A stretch of 64,000 nt of DNA, from contig WTFY01000010.1 of assembly GCA_011523795.1 (NCBI GenBank), positions 283,792 to 347,791 of the forward strand, written 5' to 3'. The notes beneath the pieces were generated by a model, which was not told the DNA's origin, ran no database searches, and worked only from the letters and a program-made list of their open reading frames with translations. Shown piece by piece: positions 29,501-36,600 of this stretch (its first letter is position 1; every line of letters begins with the position of its first letter). Source of the DNA: Gammaproteobacteria bacterium. Lineage in GTDB: Bacteria > Pseudomonadota > Gammaproteobacteria > UBA4575. Made by a program: the position numbers and the translations under genes.

Positions 29501-30865
29501 ACGACCGACTGGCCACTCGACCCCGACCGCCCGCCGCGGGCAGGTGTGAGTGCTTTTGGGCTGTCGGGGACGAATGCTCATGTCATCGTGGAGGGTTACG
29601 ACGCGCCGCAGGGCAGGCCATTCAAGTCCGACGGGATATCCGCCCCCAGGGGGGCCGAACAGGCTGTCGGCATCTTGCTGCCGGAATCCACCGAGGATTC
29701 GCTGCCGGCGGCAGGGGGGGAGTTCGACCCGCGTGCGGCAAGAATCCTGCCCCTCTCCGGGAAGTCGCATGCAGCACTTGGAGAGCTGGCTGGGAAATAC
29801 CGGTCATGGCTTGACGATCATGCGGGGGAGCTTTTCGAGGAAGGCGAAACTCCGGACCGGTTGCTTGCCGACATGGCGTGGACGGCCGGGATAGGGCGAA
29901 GTCATTTCACTCACCGCGCAGGTGTGGTGTTCAGCGATGCCGAATCCTTGAGGCACGGGCTGGAGGCGCTGGGAGAAGCGGGCGAAAGATCAGAGCCGCG
30001 AGTGGTGGCAAAGGCCGCGTTCGTGTACACCGGGCAAGGCGGCCAGTGGGTCAGGATGGGAGAAGCGCTGTATCGGAGTGAGCCGGTAATACGGGCGGTG
30101 CTGGATCAATGTGATACCTGGCTTCGGGAGGAACGGGAAGTTTCGCTACTGGAAGTGATGTTTGGCCGAACCGATTCGAAAGCAAGCCTGGACGATCCTG
30201 CATGGGCGCAACCGGCTGTCTATGCGCTGGAATGCGCGCTTACAGCATGGTGGCTGAGCATGGGGGTTCGCCCGAGCGCACTGATTGGCCATGGTCTCGG
30301 TGAAGTCGTGGCAGCGCAGGCGGCGGGAGTATTCAGTCTGAAGGATGGCTTGCAGTTTGCGGCAGCGCGTGGCGCGCTGGACGGGGTTTTGGATGAATTG
30401 GAAACGGCTTTTTCGGATTTCACGGTCGCGCCGCCGTCGATTCCCCTGATCAGCAGCACAATGGGTCGGCCGGTAGGGCCTGACGAAGTGCTCGACGCAA
30501 CCTACTGGCGCGAGCAAGCGGGTAAACCGGTGGAACTCCAGCAATGTGCCGCGGCGCTGGCGGATTTTGGAATCGATGGGCTGGTGGAAATCGGCCTGGA
30601 TGAGGCATTGGGCTCCAGGCTTGCTTCTGCCTGGGATGCCGGGGAGCCGGCGCGGATCCCAAGCTTGCACGAACCGTCTGGTGACGAGTCGGTGGAGGAC
30701 ATTTACCGGAAATTCGTGGGGACCGTGGCGAAGGTGTACGAGGCGGGCCTGCCGGTTTCCTTCCAGGGGCTGTTCGCGGGAGAGGCACGGCGTCGAATTT
30801 CACTGCCGGGCTATCCGTTCCAGCGACAGCACTACTGGATCAGTACGGCAGGCAAACAGCCGTAA
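20513..30865 (+). CDS. Type I polyketide synthase, KS-AT-DH-MT-ER-KR-ACP-KS-AT0
   Basis: A 3450-residue multidomain synthase. KS1 spans about residues 34-465 (Cys208 in DAACASS; EAHGTGT; NVGHLES). AT1 has Ser690 in GHSVGE and His796 in AFHS, a malonyl-type pattern. DH has His999 in HRVFGLLIAP and Asp1172 in VLDGCFQ. A C-methyltransferase has VVEVGAGTG near residue 1500. A structural KR half is followed by ER (about 1906-2218, HAGAGGVG), KR (about 2236-2430, TGGLGGIG) with His2378 where the catalytic Tyr is usual, and ACP (Ser2541 in GMDSLM). KS2 spans about 2610-3030 with Cys2774. AT2 has Gly3261 in GHGLGE instead of Ser and an in-frame loss of about 80 residues including the active-site His. 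No ACP follows. One module can make a fully reduced, alpha-methylated extension. The start is uncertain: ATG 20513 or TTG 20459. Confidence 0.95.
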   Translation: MNSSQSTDDLFMAKPDQPSTPADPQEPKRVAGDPPVAVIGMACRFPGAPNIPAFWHLLESGGNSISEGISGTAGERMEELFPGGSVSNEACRFGSFVADIDQFDAAFFRISPAEAQLMDPQQRMMLETSWQALEDAGIDPDRLKGGRTGVYTGISNDEYRMLVLDTNKPTEAAGCLYALSGTNLNGASGRVSFVLGLMGPAKAVDAACASSLVSIHDAVVDLQQGKADLAIAGGVQALLNSRVYELRADAMMLSPDGQCKAFDASANGYVRGEGCGVVILKRLSEAEADGDRIWGVIRSSAVNHGGASVGLTVPNTPALEQVIETALSQAGISPSEVDYLEAHGTGTTVGDPIEINAVASVYGKGREADHPLLVGSVKTNVGHLESAAGVAGLIKAVLAVERGVIPKHLHFQDPHPGIDWDHLPLQITSSTADWPRHRGRPRLAGVNSFGISGTNAHIVVEEYDGPGPALGEGYRAAGPARAVEISPPMAVADLPRLEQEGNGRKSRLLPLSGKSEGALRELAKRYLSWLDDRAEESAENIAMEPLLSDMAWTAGVGRSHFDYRAGIVFRDAESLRKRLGDLAEADDSVKPGRAARVAFVYTGQGSQWAGMGQALYEHEPVARAVLDRCEAAFRDERGVSLLDVMFGRAGGEGELGDTAWEQPALYALECALTALWTSLGIRPSVVVGHSVGELAAAQAAGVFSLEDGMRFAAIRGALLSETEPGAMAAVFTQPEPVASEVETFNTSSAGARLSVSAYNGSHQVISGPTGEIEAISKHLESEGIRVKRLNTTRAFHSALVEPALDALEASLEGITIRPPSLTVVSNLTGQAVGPDEVLDGAYWKRHAREPVAFASGVGTLAELGVDLVLEIGPRSVLAPMAVAAWPESAQAPAVLSSLRPPSGNGKAAASGSDFAEAVAQAYQARLPIHFPGLFTGETRRRISLPGYPFQRERHWVQASKRRLLAEGHPLLGVRHESASGEIIFETEIFPSDPAWLSDHRVFGLLIAPGALYGGMAASASLAEGGRPMVVEDLQLHNPLIFSDAEARDGEEENGRKVQVVLDAPEQAPSRRVRIFSRGGEEGWVKHIEGRVSTGTSMPEGSTQIDVEKLKSGLSPADVSAYYRAKAATGIDLGPFFRTLRKVWSGPGEALGEVSLPESLGRNELDVHPLVLDGCFQVVGVARNVTGAQGEATYLPFGWERLWLAKPLPNRVLCHVRINEASAGQSEEKTDLAAEVLSGELRIYDPAGALLGGLSGYMVKRATRAALLSAVEGVKDLLYEIVWRDCALEQGITSADFFPDPSSVAAGAGLFSEYVAAEGVKPEDRNSLLMDLERWSRSYALTNLEKLGWQREVGMTVDPDDLRQRLGVVEDHKRLFRRLFEMLAKSGVLEETQEGFTVVLGPEDPLPDELPDNPEEFHTRMAELYPHGLTEIGLFCRSGGALTEVLRGQEDPLTLLFSSGEPTAADLYLKAPVARAANRMLADAVRTLVATLPEGRRLRVVEVGAGTGSATASVLPELPPGRFDYTYTDISAGFFAEAEARFGDAGGCIEYRPLDIEKDPITQGFSSHGYDLLIASNVLHATRHLDETLGHCRDLLAPSGQLIALENLHGQGWMDLTFGQLDGWWRFADDYRPHHALASPAVWRQALGNSGFGEVEVLGVDESGAAKMPDKGVIVARGPVEVAEPPGVWVLTASRGDAATALAGLLAARNQTVVLAGSESSEDGQLAAGGPGVFKAAVEMDRRESWQLLLESLPREVPFNGVVHLAALDGHGAKALTGEMAEDVKQACASALALVQGMADADVTPDKGVWFVTRGAQVLERERDGELAGATLWGFGKVVAQEAAHLQPRMIDLDPAETAFPADFLNELLYPDQENHIAYRLGDRLAARLVRSGTEAERLVLPEEPDWVLSPDPGGMFEKPEIKLLPERTLEPKQVRATVEATGLNFWDVFRSLGFIEEGNLGRELCGHVLEVGSDVTAVSVGDRVVGLGFGAFGPEMITREELVAPAPPGVSVSALATIPSAFVSAALSYELSGLEAGDRVLIHAGAGGVGLAAIQLANAAGAKVFATASAPKQAYLRSLGVEHVFDSRQTAFGKEILEITDGAGVDVVLNCLTGEGFIDTSLSCLAKGGRFVELARRDILSQDEMAAARPDVAYDILELDVLKKTDPAWVGRVLSGIMEQFSSGKLKPIVHSRWPLAEAGAALRFMRSARHLGKIVLTPPALIRGQLRHDRTYLVTGGLGGIGCAVAEWLAGQGAGAIVLNGRRDPDAAAEKTISALRERGITVQVELADVLDVAAVDQMLARIDQDLPPLGGVIHSVGVLSDAALTNQSWESFEKVLWPKILGAWHLHRATVNRDLDLFILFSSRVGVMGNPGQANHAAANAFLDQLAGHRRALGLPGQAIAWGAWSEIGEAAEQRERIDRRRTALGGRWFTPQQGIKALENLVRQDTTNSVVMAMDWAVFEEATGTRPPLLEDLLSVASDNEAEASALSGDLLSQLRGVPAAAHKELLVSFLQQEVQAVLRLPTAPAPTVGFFDLGMDSLMTVELRNRLNRAFSEEYTAPNTVVFDYPDITTLAGHLAEEIGDIGSAPAPQAQPEPEEQPVAQRKDDGIAIVGMACRFPGAPDLASFWRVLEAGEDMVTDARRDSDFWGEIEKDFLTRYAAYCRGGFVEGLDKFDARFFGIRPIEARTMDPRQRLLLEMSWQALEDAGMDPGLLKGSQTGVYVGLGGSEYRDLATALGEEGNYIGTAGSVAAGRISYALGFMGPAIPLDMTCASSLVAVHQAAASLQRGEVDLALAGGVNVVLSPAVTKFMADFGMLSASGRCRAFDTAADGFVRGEGCGIVVLKRLSEAEADGDRIWGVIRGSAVNQNGASAGISAPSGTAQEQVLGEALAQTGMPPSEVDYLEAHGTGSELGDPIEVCAAAAVYGKGREADRPLLIGSVKPNIGHLEWAAGVSALIKVVLAMQRGVIPGQLHLRNPSPQVDWDRLPVRVASETTDWPLDPDRPPRAGVSAFGLSGTNAHVIVEGYDAPQGRPFKSDGISAPRGAEQAVGILLPESTEDSLPAAGGEFDPRAARILPLSGKSHAALGELAGKYRSWLDDHAGELFEEGETPDRLLADMAWTAGIGRSHFTHRAGVVFSDAESLRHGLEALGEAGERSEPRVVAKAAFVYTGQGGQWVRMGEALYRSEPVIRAVLDQCDTWLREEREVSLLEVMFGRTDSKASLDDPAWAQPAVYALECALTAWWLSMGVRPSALIGHGLGEVVAAQAAGVFSLKDGLQFAAARGALDGVLDELETAFSDFTVAPPSIPLISSTMGRPVGPDEVLDATYWREQAGKPVELQQCAAALADFGIDGLVEIGLDEALGSRLASAWDAGEPARIPSLHEPSGDESVEDIYRKFVGTVAKVYEAGLPVSFQGLFAGEARRRISLPGYPFQRQHYWISTAGKQP

Positions 30866-30938
30866 CGGGCCACCTTGCTTTTTCACGGCCTGCGGAAAAC
30901 TTCCTGACTCTCCGGAAGGGAATTTCCACCTGCACCGG

Positions 30939-31829
30939 CTAGGCTAGACCCTTGTGTTCCAGGAACTGCCGGACCGCTGTGACGCACTCTGCCGGCTGTT
31001 CCAGCTGGAGCAGGTGCGTCGCATCAGGGATGAAGTCATAATCCACGGTCATGACATGGCTGAGGTCGAAGGTTGGCAGGTATGCATAAGGCAGGGTGGG
31101 ATCGGCACCGACGACCTTCGTCGGGCAGGGAAGCGTTTCAAGGTCCACCAGCGGTGAAAAGCTTCTCACGTAATCCATGATCTGTGCCTCGTATTCGCGA
31201 GGACATCGCAGCTCGTAATCCTGTCCATCGGCAGATTTGCGAAGCGTGGTCCTGGCCATGAGTTGCAGGACTCCCGGGAGGACCCGGGTAAACGCCGGCA
31301 TATAGCTGAGAAAATCCGCAAATTCTTCCTCTGTCTGGAATCGATGTCCCCGCCGCCGCGTCATCGCCGCGGCGTGTTCGGCTGCCGCATCGAATTCGGC
31401 TTGACTGGAACCGGGCTTGCACACGGGCGGGTCGAAAAGGATCTGCGCGATGCAGCTGTTGATCTGGGGGGGTGACAGGAGTGATATCAGCCCCGAGACG
31501 GAGTGAAATACTCCGATCTTGGGTTTGCTTCCGTAGTGATGGTCGATGGATTCCAGGATCAGGCCGAAGTCCTGGATCATGACGGGTACATTATGCTCCC
31601 GGCGTACGCCGACCCTGTTCCAGCCGTGGTTCCTGAGATCGTAGACGATCAGGTCAAAGTCACCGGTGAGCTGTGACCAGAAAGGGTAGTAGAGATCGAT
31701 CGCGAGCCCGTTGCCATGACACAGGACGAGACGGGGGCCCGACGGATTCCCGTGTTGTCGCAAGGTTGTAACGGTGTCATCGTCCAGCCGGGTTTCACAC
31801 ACAGAAATTGGTTCGGGTAACTCCCACAT
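30939..31829 (-). CDS. Alpha/beta hydrolase, possible release thioesterase of the PKS
   Basis: A 296-residue alpha/beta-hydrolase. It has an oxyanion-hole region LVLCHGNGLAIDLYYPF, a nucleophile elbow GVFHSVSG (Ser as in HSxxG) and a distal His in IPDATHLLQLEQP. No signal peptide, so it is cytoplasmic. It is the last gene of an ACP-PPTase-hydrolase operon, 11 bases behind the PPTase, and convergent with the PKS (73-base gap). The PKS has no C-terminal thioesterase or reductase, so this protein is the natural candidate for chain release, but an unrelated esterase role cannot be excluded. Confidence 0.8.
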   Translation of the reverse strand: MWELPEPISVCETRLDDDTVTTLRQHGNPSGPRLVLCHGNGLAIDLYYPFWSQLTGDFDLIVYDLRNHGWNRVGVRREHNVPVMIQDFGLILESIDHHYGSKPKIGVFHSVSGLISLLSPPQINSCIAQILFDPPVCKPGSSQAEFDAAAEHAAAMTRRRGHRFQTEEEFADFLSYMPAFTRVLPGVLQLMARTTLRKSADGQDYELRCPREYEAQIMDYVRSFSPLVDLETLPCPTKVVGADPTLPYAYLPTFDLSHVMTVDYDFIPDATHLLQLEQPAECVTAVRQFLEHKGLA

Positions 31830-31840
31830 GGTGGTTCAGA

Positions 31841-32608
31841 TTATGACAGGGTTTCCTCGGGTTGTCCGGCGGAACCCGGGTCCAGTTCATAGGCGATGGC
31901 CGCAGCGAAACCTCGGGAACCCAGGTTTTCCAACTGCCACCGGACGGCGGGCAGCTGGGGAAAGTGGAACATGCTGCACCGTTTTACGCCGCCACGCACC
32001 GCAACGGGAATCTCAAAAGCCGACAGGTCCAGATAAAGTCCCCTGCCCACCGCCTTGACCAGTGCTTCTTTCATTGTCCAGAGCCTGAAAAACAGGTGAA
32101 TTTTCTGTTCTCCTTCTGCCGAGGCCAACTCCGCACGCTCGTTCGAAGTAAACATGGTCTCGATGGTTCCCTCGATACCAAGCCGGGTAACCCGTTCTTC
32201 CACATCCACACCGATGCGTCCTTCAGGAACCAGGGCAATCAGTCCATGCGAGCCGCTGTGACTGATATTGAAGCTGACGGGTGCCTGAATGCCGCCTGCG
32301 AGGGCGAACGGTTTTCCGTACTCCGAGGTATCGAAAGCAAGTTCCTCATTGTCGCAGCCAAGCTGATTGCAGAGGATGGCACGCAATGCCGCCCGGGACA
32401 AGCCAAATTCGCGCTGTGGGTGAGCATGTCGAAAATGATCCCAGCGAACCTGTTCCTTCGCGTCCAGCCAAGCCATCGCACTTGCCTCGCGGGCCGTATC
32501 AGGTGTCAGGTCTACATGGAAGACCTGCACACTTCCGGATTTGCGGTAGAGATGCCACCAGCATGGTGTCGCGGGGGCGGCTGGGCTGCGGCGATCATGA
32601 TCAGGCAT
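31841..32608 (-). CDS. Sfp-type 4'-phosphopantetheinyl transferase
   Basis: A 255-residue enzyme predicted to transfer phosphopantetheine from CoA to carrier-protein serines. Signatures are RAALRAILCNQLG, FNISHSGSHGLIAL, the metal-binding GVDVEE and the catalytic/binding WTMKEALVKAVGRGL. The length matches the Sfp/Gsp group used for secondary metabolism rather than AcpS. It lies between the stand-alone ACP (147-base gap) and the hydrolase (11-base gap) on the same strand. It should activate both the ACP domain of the PKS and the stand-alone ACP. Confidence 0.93.
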   Translation of the reverse strand: MPDHDRRSPAAPATPCWWHLYRKSGSVQVFHVDLTPDTAREASAMAWLDAKEQVRWDHFRHAHPQREFGLSRAALRAILCNQLGCDNEELAFDTSEYGKPFALAGGIQAPVSFNISHSGSHGLIALVPEGRIGVDVEERVTRLGIEGTIETMFTSNERAELASAEGEQKIHLFFRLWTMKEALVKAVGRGLYLDLSAFEIPVAVRGGVKRCSMFHFPQLPAVRWQLENLGSRGFAAAIAYELDPGSAGQPEETLS

Positions 32609-32755
32609 GCACAGCCCCGTCGAAAAGACTGTGCGTTGGCCTGCCTTGCAATCTAAACCATGCCGTGATCACGACTGCCCGGTATTCGGGGCAGTGAAAC
32701 CTGCTGGCCGCTTGTCGGGGGATGTCAATCCGAGGTCATGACTCCGGCATGCCCA

Positions 32756-32983
32756 TCAGGCACGTGAATCAATGTACTTGGCCAGGTCCCGCAGGCTCTG
32801 AAATTGCGAGAAGTCTTCGGGCGGAATTGCGACATTGAACTCTTGGCCGGCGAGCTTGATGAATGCCACTGCATCCACCGAGGAAACTCCCGAATCGCTG
32901 AACTTGATATCCAGGTCAGGCTCCCTGCCGGTATCTAGGTTTTCTTGGACAAGTTTTTTGAGGCGGTCTTCTGTTGATGACAT
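32756..32983 (-). CDS. Stand-alone acyl carrier protein
   Basis: A 75-residue acidic four-helix carrier protein. The phosphopantetheine serine lies in FSDSGVSSVDAVAFIK, where the usual Asp-Ser-Leu is Ser-Ser-Val, as in some specialised ACPs. I chose the ATG at 32983, which has an AGGAGA Shine-Dalgarno about 10 bases upstream; the frame continues upstream without it. First gene of the operon with the PPTase and hydrolase. Because the second PKS module (KS-AT0) has no ACP of its own, this protein is a likely partner in trans. It is clearly not the fatty-acid AcpP. Confidence 0.92.
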   Translation of the reverse strand: MSSTEDRLKKLVQENLDTGREPDLDIKFSDSGVSSVDAVAFIKLAGQEFNVAIPPEDFSQFQSLRDLAKYIDSRA

Positions 32984-33458
32984 GAGTGATAATCTCCTGA
33001 AGATTGTTATTGGTATGAACGCAGTCGATCTGTATTTTAGACGCAGGGGCACTGTCAGGCAAGGTGGATTGAACGATGTCAGACAGAATATTTCGGGTCA
33101 CTCCCGCTCAGGGTGTCATCAAGAAGACCTTTGCAGCGGAAGGACCGTGGCCATGTCTGCGCCAATCACCGGCTACCCTGTACGTTCCGGTGCCCGGGAA
33201 CTCCCGTGGGGTATCGAGAAAGCATGCAGAACAGCCTTGCCGGTGCCATGACTTGCAGGGTGCATTCCCTTACAATGACTTTACTGAAAACCAGCCTTTG
33301 CTGGAGCAATCCGTCTGCGCTGAGCGATGGAAGCCCGGAGCCTGTATGCCTGTATCTGGATATAAGGAAAGTGGTCGAACCGAACCGGATGGCGGTTTGG
33401 CCGGAAGACCTGTTGCACGCTGTCCGCAGGCTGGTTTCTGCACTTCTGTTCAGGGGCC
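32984..33458. other. Divergent intergenic region between the ACP operon and mrcA
   Basis: About 475 bases with no gene I can support. It contains the candidate ACP-operon promoter (33034-33062) and a TACAAT -10-like box at 33271-33276 facing mrcA without a good -35. Short open frames on the plus strand (for example from 33076) lack similarity to anything I know. No trace of pilM, which usually starts here, could be recognised. Confidence 0.6.
33034..33062 (-). promoter_or_regulatory. Candidate sigma-70 promoter for the ACP-PPTase-hydrolase operon
   Basis: Read on the minus strand: TTGCCT (33057-33062), 17-base spacer, TAAAAT (33034-33039), about 50 bases before the ACP start codon. Matches are 4/6 and 5/6. 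Visual call. Confidence 0.5.
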
Positions 33459-35918
33459 ATGTCCATTTTCCTGAAGCTTCTGCGACTCGGGCTTGCTTGT
33501 GTTTTCGGGGCCTTTCTCATCGCCATCGCTGCGGTGCTGGGGACCTATGCCTACCTGGCCCCTTCCCTGCCCGGGGTGGTCGTGCTCAGGGACGTGGAGT
33601 TCCAGGTGCCGCTCAAGGTTTACAGCCGTGACGGCAAGCTGATCGCGGTCTATGGTGAACAGCGCCGTGAGCCGCTGGAAATTGACGCGATGCCCGGCGA
33701 ACTGGTCCAGGCGTTCCTGGCGGCCGAGGACGACCGGTTCTACCAGCATCTGGGGGTGGATTACCAGGGTCTTGCGCGCGCGGCCATGAATGTGCTGCTT
33801 ACCGGGGAGAAGCGCCAGGGCGGGAGCACGGTCACCATGCAGCTGGCCAGGAACTTCTTTCTCGGTAACGAGCGCACCTACACCCGCAAGCTCAGGGAAA
33901 TCTTCCTGGCCCTTCGTATCGAGCATGAATTTGACAAGAACGAGATCCTCGAGCTTTACCTGAACAAGATCTACCTGGGCAACCGCGCCTACGGGGTCGG
34001 GGCGGCCGCGGAAGTCTATTACGGGAAGCAGGTTCACGAGCTGAACCTTGCACAGATCGCAATGATCGCAGGCTTGCCCAAGGCCCCTTCACGTTTCAAT
34101 CCCATCATCAATCCGGAACGGGCCACGCTGCGCCGCAACTACGTGCTGGGCAGGATGCATGCACTGGGCCTCATCGGTGAGGACACCTACCGGGGCATGC
34201 TCGAGGAGCCGGTTACCGCATCGCTGCACTACCCTGATGTGGAGGTGGATGCACCGTATGTCGGCGAGATGGCCAGGTTGCAGATGGTCGAGACCTACGG
34301 TAACGACGCCTATAAAAAGGGGTACCGCGTCTATACGACCGTCAACAGTGAACTCCAGCAGCAGGCGCAGCAGGCGTTGCAAAACGGGCTGCATGCCTAT
34401 GACCGGCGTCATGGCTACCGGGGCGCGGAATCCCGCGTTGAATTTGCATACCGGGACGAGGGGAGCCCCGATCAGGTGAAGCTGGATCAGGCACTGGAAG
34501 GGATGCGTGACACGGGCGGTCTGCAGGCGGCGGTAGTCACCCGCATCGAATCCGGCGAACTGGAAGTGTACCTGGGTGACGGGCAGTTCACGCGCCTGTC
34601 CATCGAGCAGGCAAAGTGGGCCAGGCCCTATGTGAACGAGAATGCCAGGGGCAAGGCCCCGGAGGACTTTGGCGACATGTTTGGCTTGGGCGATGTCATC
34701 CGGGTCGCGCGCACCGGGGCCGGCACGTGGACCCTGAGCCAGGTCCCGGAGGCGGAAGGTGCCTTCGTTGCCATGGATCCCCAGAACGGCAGCGTGCTGG
34801 CACTCACCGGCGGGTATGATTTCACGCGCAGCAAGTTCAACCGCGTGACGCAGGCGCAACGCCAGCCGGGGTCCAGTTTCAAGCCATTTATCTATTCTGC
34901 GGCACTGGAATCCGGCTACACGCCTGCCAGCATCGTGAACGATGCCCCGGTGGTTTTCGAGGATGCCGGCCTGGAGGACAGCTGGCGGCCCAAGAATTAC
35001 AGCGGCAAGTTTTTCGGGCCCACACGTCTGCGTGAGGCCCTGTTCAGGTCCCGCAACCTGATTTCGATCCGCGTGCTTCGGGAAGTGGGAACCCGCTACG
35101 CCATGGAGCACATCGCACGGTTCGGATTCGATACCGGGCGTCTGCCGAGAAACCTGAGCCTGGCCCTGGGCTCGGGTTCCGTGACGCCCTACGAGATGGC
35201 CCGGGGCTATTCCGTATTTGCAAATGGCGGATACTACGTTGAACCGTATGTCATTGAACGGATCGAGGATGTCAGGGGACAGGTCCTGTTCCGTTCCCGG
35301 CCGATGACGGTGTGCGAGGAGGACTGCCTGGACCTGCAGCAGCAACTGCGTACCGGCGAACAGGAGATCCTGGGTCCGGAAGGGCTGTCGGCTCCCGGGA
35401 TCCACATGGCCCAGCAGGTCCTGCCCCGGGATAATGCCTACCAGATGGTGAGCATGATGCGTGACGTGGTCCAGCGCGGCACCGCGCGCAAGGCCCGTCA
35501 GCTGGGGCGCGCCGACCTGGCCGGGAAAACCGGCACGACCAATGACCAGCGGGATGCCTGGTTCTGCGGGTTCAATGGCGATATAGTCGCTGTTGCATGG
35601 GTGGGTTTCGATGCGTTCCGGCCACTCGGGCGCAGGGAAGTGGGCGGAGTGGCCGCCCTGCCTGTCTGGATGGAATTCATGCGGTTCGCGCTGGCGGGCA
35701 GGGCGGAGAACACGCTGAAGCGCCCGCAGACCATCGTGAGCGTGCGGATCGACCCTGCCACGGGCTTGCCGGTTGACGACCCGGGCAGCGATGAAGGGAT
35801 CGAAGAGACGTTTCGCGAGGGGTATGTGCCCGTGCGGGGCAATCCTGCTGAATCCGGGGTCTCTGCGGCCCCCCTGCCGAATGACGGAGAAACGAAGGGT
35901 CCGGAACGGATTTTTTGA
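33459..35918 (+). CDS. mrcA: Penicillin-binding protein 1A
   Basis: An 819-residue bifunctional peptidoglycan synthase anchored by one N-terminal helix (residues 5-30). The glycosyltransferase GT51 domain shows EDDRFYQHLGVDYQGLARA, GGSTVTMQLARN and YLNKIYLGNRAYGVG. The transpeptidase domain shows PGSSFKPF (Ser-x-x-Lys), SRN in FRSRNLIS and KTGTTND. The interdomain region and length match gammaproteobacterial PBP1A (PonA/MrcA). In relatives this gene is divergent from pilMNOPQ-aroK-aroB; here it is divergent from the ACP operon of the PKS locus. Confidence 0.97.
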   Translation: MSIFLKLLRLGLACVFGAFLIAIAAVLGTYAYLAPSLPGVVVLRDVEFQVPLKVYSRDGKLIAVYGEQRREPLEIDAMPGELVQAFLAAEDDRFYQHLGVDYQGLARAAMNVLLTGEKRQGGSTVTMQLARNFFLGNERTYTRKLREIFLALRIEHEFDKNEILELYLNKIYLGNRAYGVGAAAEVYYGKQVHELNLAQIAMIAGLPKAPSRFNPIINPERATLRRNYVLGRMHALGLIGEDTYRGMLEEPVTASLHYPDVEVDAPYVGEMARLQMVETYGNDAYKKGYRVYTTVNSELQQQAQQALQNGLHAYDRRHGYRGAESRVEFAYRDEGSPDQVKLDQALEGMRDTGGLQAAVVTRIESGELEVYLGDGQFTRLSIEQAKWARPYVNENARGKAPEDFGDMFGLGDVIRVARTGAGTWTLSQVPEAEGAFVAMDPQNGSVLALTGGYDFTRSKFNRVTQAQRQPGSSFKPFIYSAALESGYTPASIVNDAPVVFEDAGLEDSWRPKNYSGKFFGPTRLREALFRSRNLISIRVLREVGTRYAMEHIARFGFDTGRLPRNLSLALGSGSVTPYEMARGYSVFANGGYYVEPYVIERIEDVRGQVLFRSRPMTVCEEDCLDLQQQLRTGEQEILGPEGLSAPGIHMAQQVLPRDNAYQMVSMMRDVVQRGTARKARQLGRADLAGKTGTTNDQRDAWFCGFNGDIVAVAWVGFDAFRPLGRREVGGVAALPVWMEFMRFALAGRAENTLKRPQTIVSVRIDPATGLPVDDPGSDEGIEETFREGYVPVRGNPAESGVSAAPLPNDGETKGPERIF

Positions 35919-35925
35919 ACAGGCG

Positions 35926-36558
35926 ATGCGCGCACGAAAACCAGACAGGAACCGGGAAACCCTTGCGCTGGAGGCCGCCAGGATCATCGTGGAGGAAGGC
36001 GTCAACGACTACCAGAAAGCCAAGCTCAAGGCCTGTGAACGGTTGCGTGCCCTGGGGTCGTTGCCCAGCAATTCCGAGATCGAAACGGCAGTCCAGTCTT
36101 TCATCAGGACCTTTTTGCCGGAGCATGAACGGCTGCTGTGGTGGCAGCGCACTACTGCCTTGACGGTGATGAGATGGCTGGAGCCTTTCTCGCCCTACCT
36201 GACCGGGCCGGTACTGGAGGGAACTGCCTGTGCCGGGACACCGATCAGCATTCACGTGTCCTGTGACTGCCTGGAGGAAGTCCTGTCCCATTTGCAGCAG
36301 TGCGTGGAGGACATCCGGATCGAGGACCGGAGAGTCCGGCAAAACCGGCACGCCACCCGCCTGCCTGGACTCGGGTTTTCGTGCATGGGCCATGAAGTTG
36401 AAGTCACGGTGTTCAGCCTGCGCCAGCGTCACCAGCCGCTGAAGAGCAAGACGCGAAATCACGGCATGCAGAGGATGAATGTCAAGGCGCTCGTGAAGCT
36501 GCTGGACGAAGCTCGGCACGAAGCGATTCCGGACTGGCGCAACCTTTCCGCAAGGTAA
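35926..36558 (+). CDS. Conserved protein of unknown function
   Basis: A 210-residue soluble basic protein directly behind mrcA (7 bases after its stop). The N-terminus (ALEAARIIVEEG, YQKAKLKACERL, LPSNSEIETAVQSF) resembles a proteobacterial hypothetical family I have seen annotated as nucleotidyltransferase-like, but no nucleotide-binding motif is visible. Two central Cys occur in HVSCDCLEEVL. An ATG at 35881 inside the mrcA end is an alternative start. The position suggests co-transcription with mrcA. Function is unknown. Confidence 0.7.
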   Translation: MRARKPDRNRETLALEAARIIVEEGVNDYQKAKLKACERLRALGSLPSNSEIETAVQSFIRTFLPEHERLLWWQRTTALTVMRWLEPFSPYLTGPVLEGTACAGTPISIHVSCDCLEEVLSHLQQCVEDIRIEDRRVRQNRHATRLPGLGFSCMGHEVEVTVFSLRQRHQPLKSKTRNHGMQRMNVKALVKLLDEARHEAIPDWRNLSAR

Positions 36559-36600
36559 ACCCGGCTCCGCACACAGCGTGCGGTCGTGGCCGGCCCGGGT

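Noticed and set aside
33113-33631. 172-codon plus-strand frame overlapping the start of mrcA
   Set aside because: It runs into the mrcA coding region in another frame and has no recognisable sequence; likely chance.
34089-36005. 638-codon minus-strand frame opposite mrcA
   Set aside because: Antisense to a full-length PBP1A gene; no signature in the translation.
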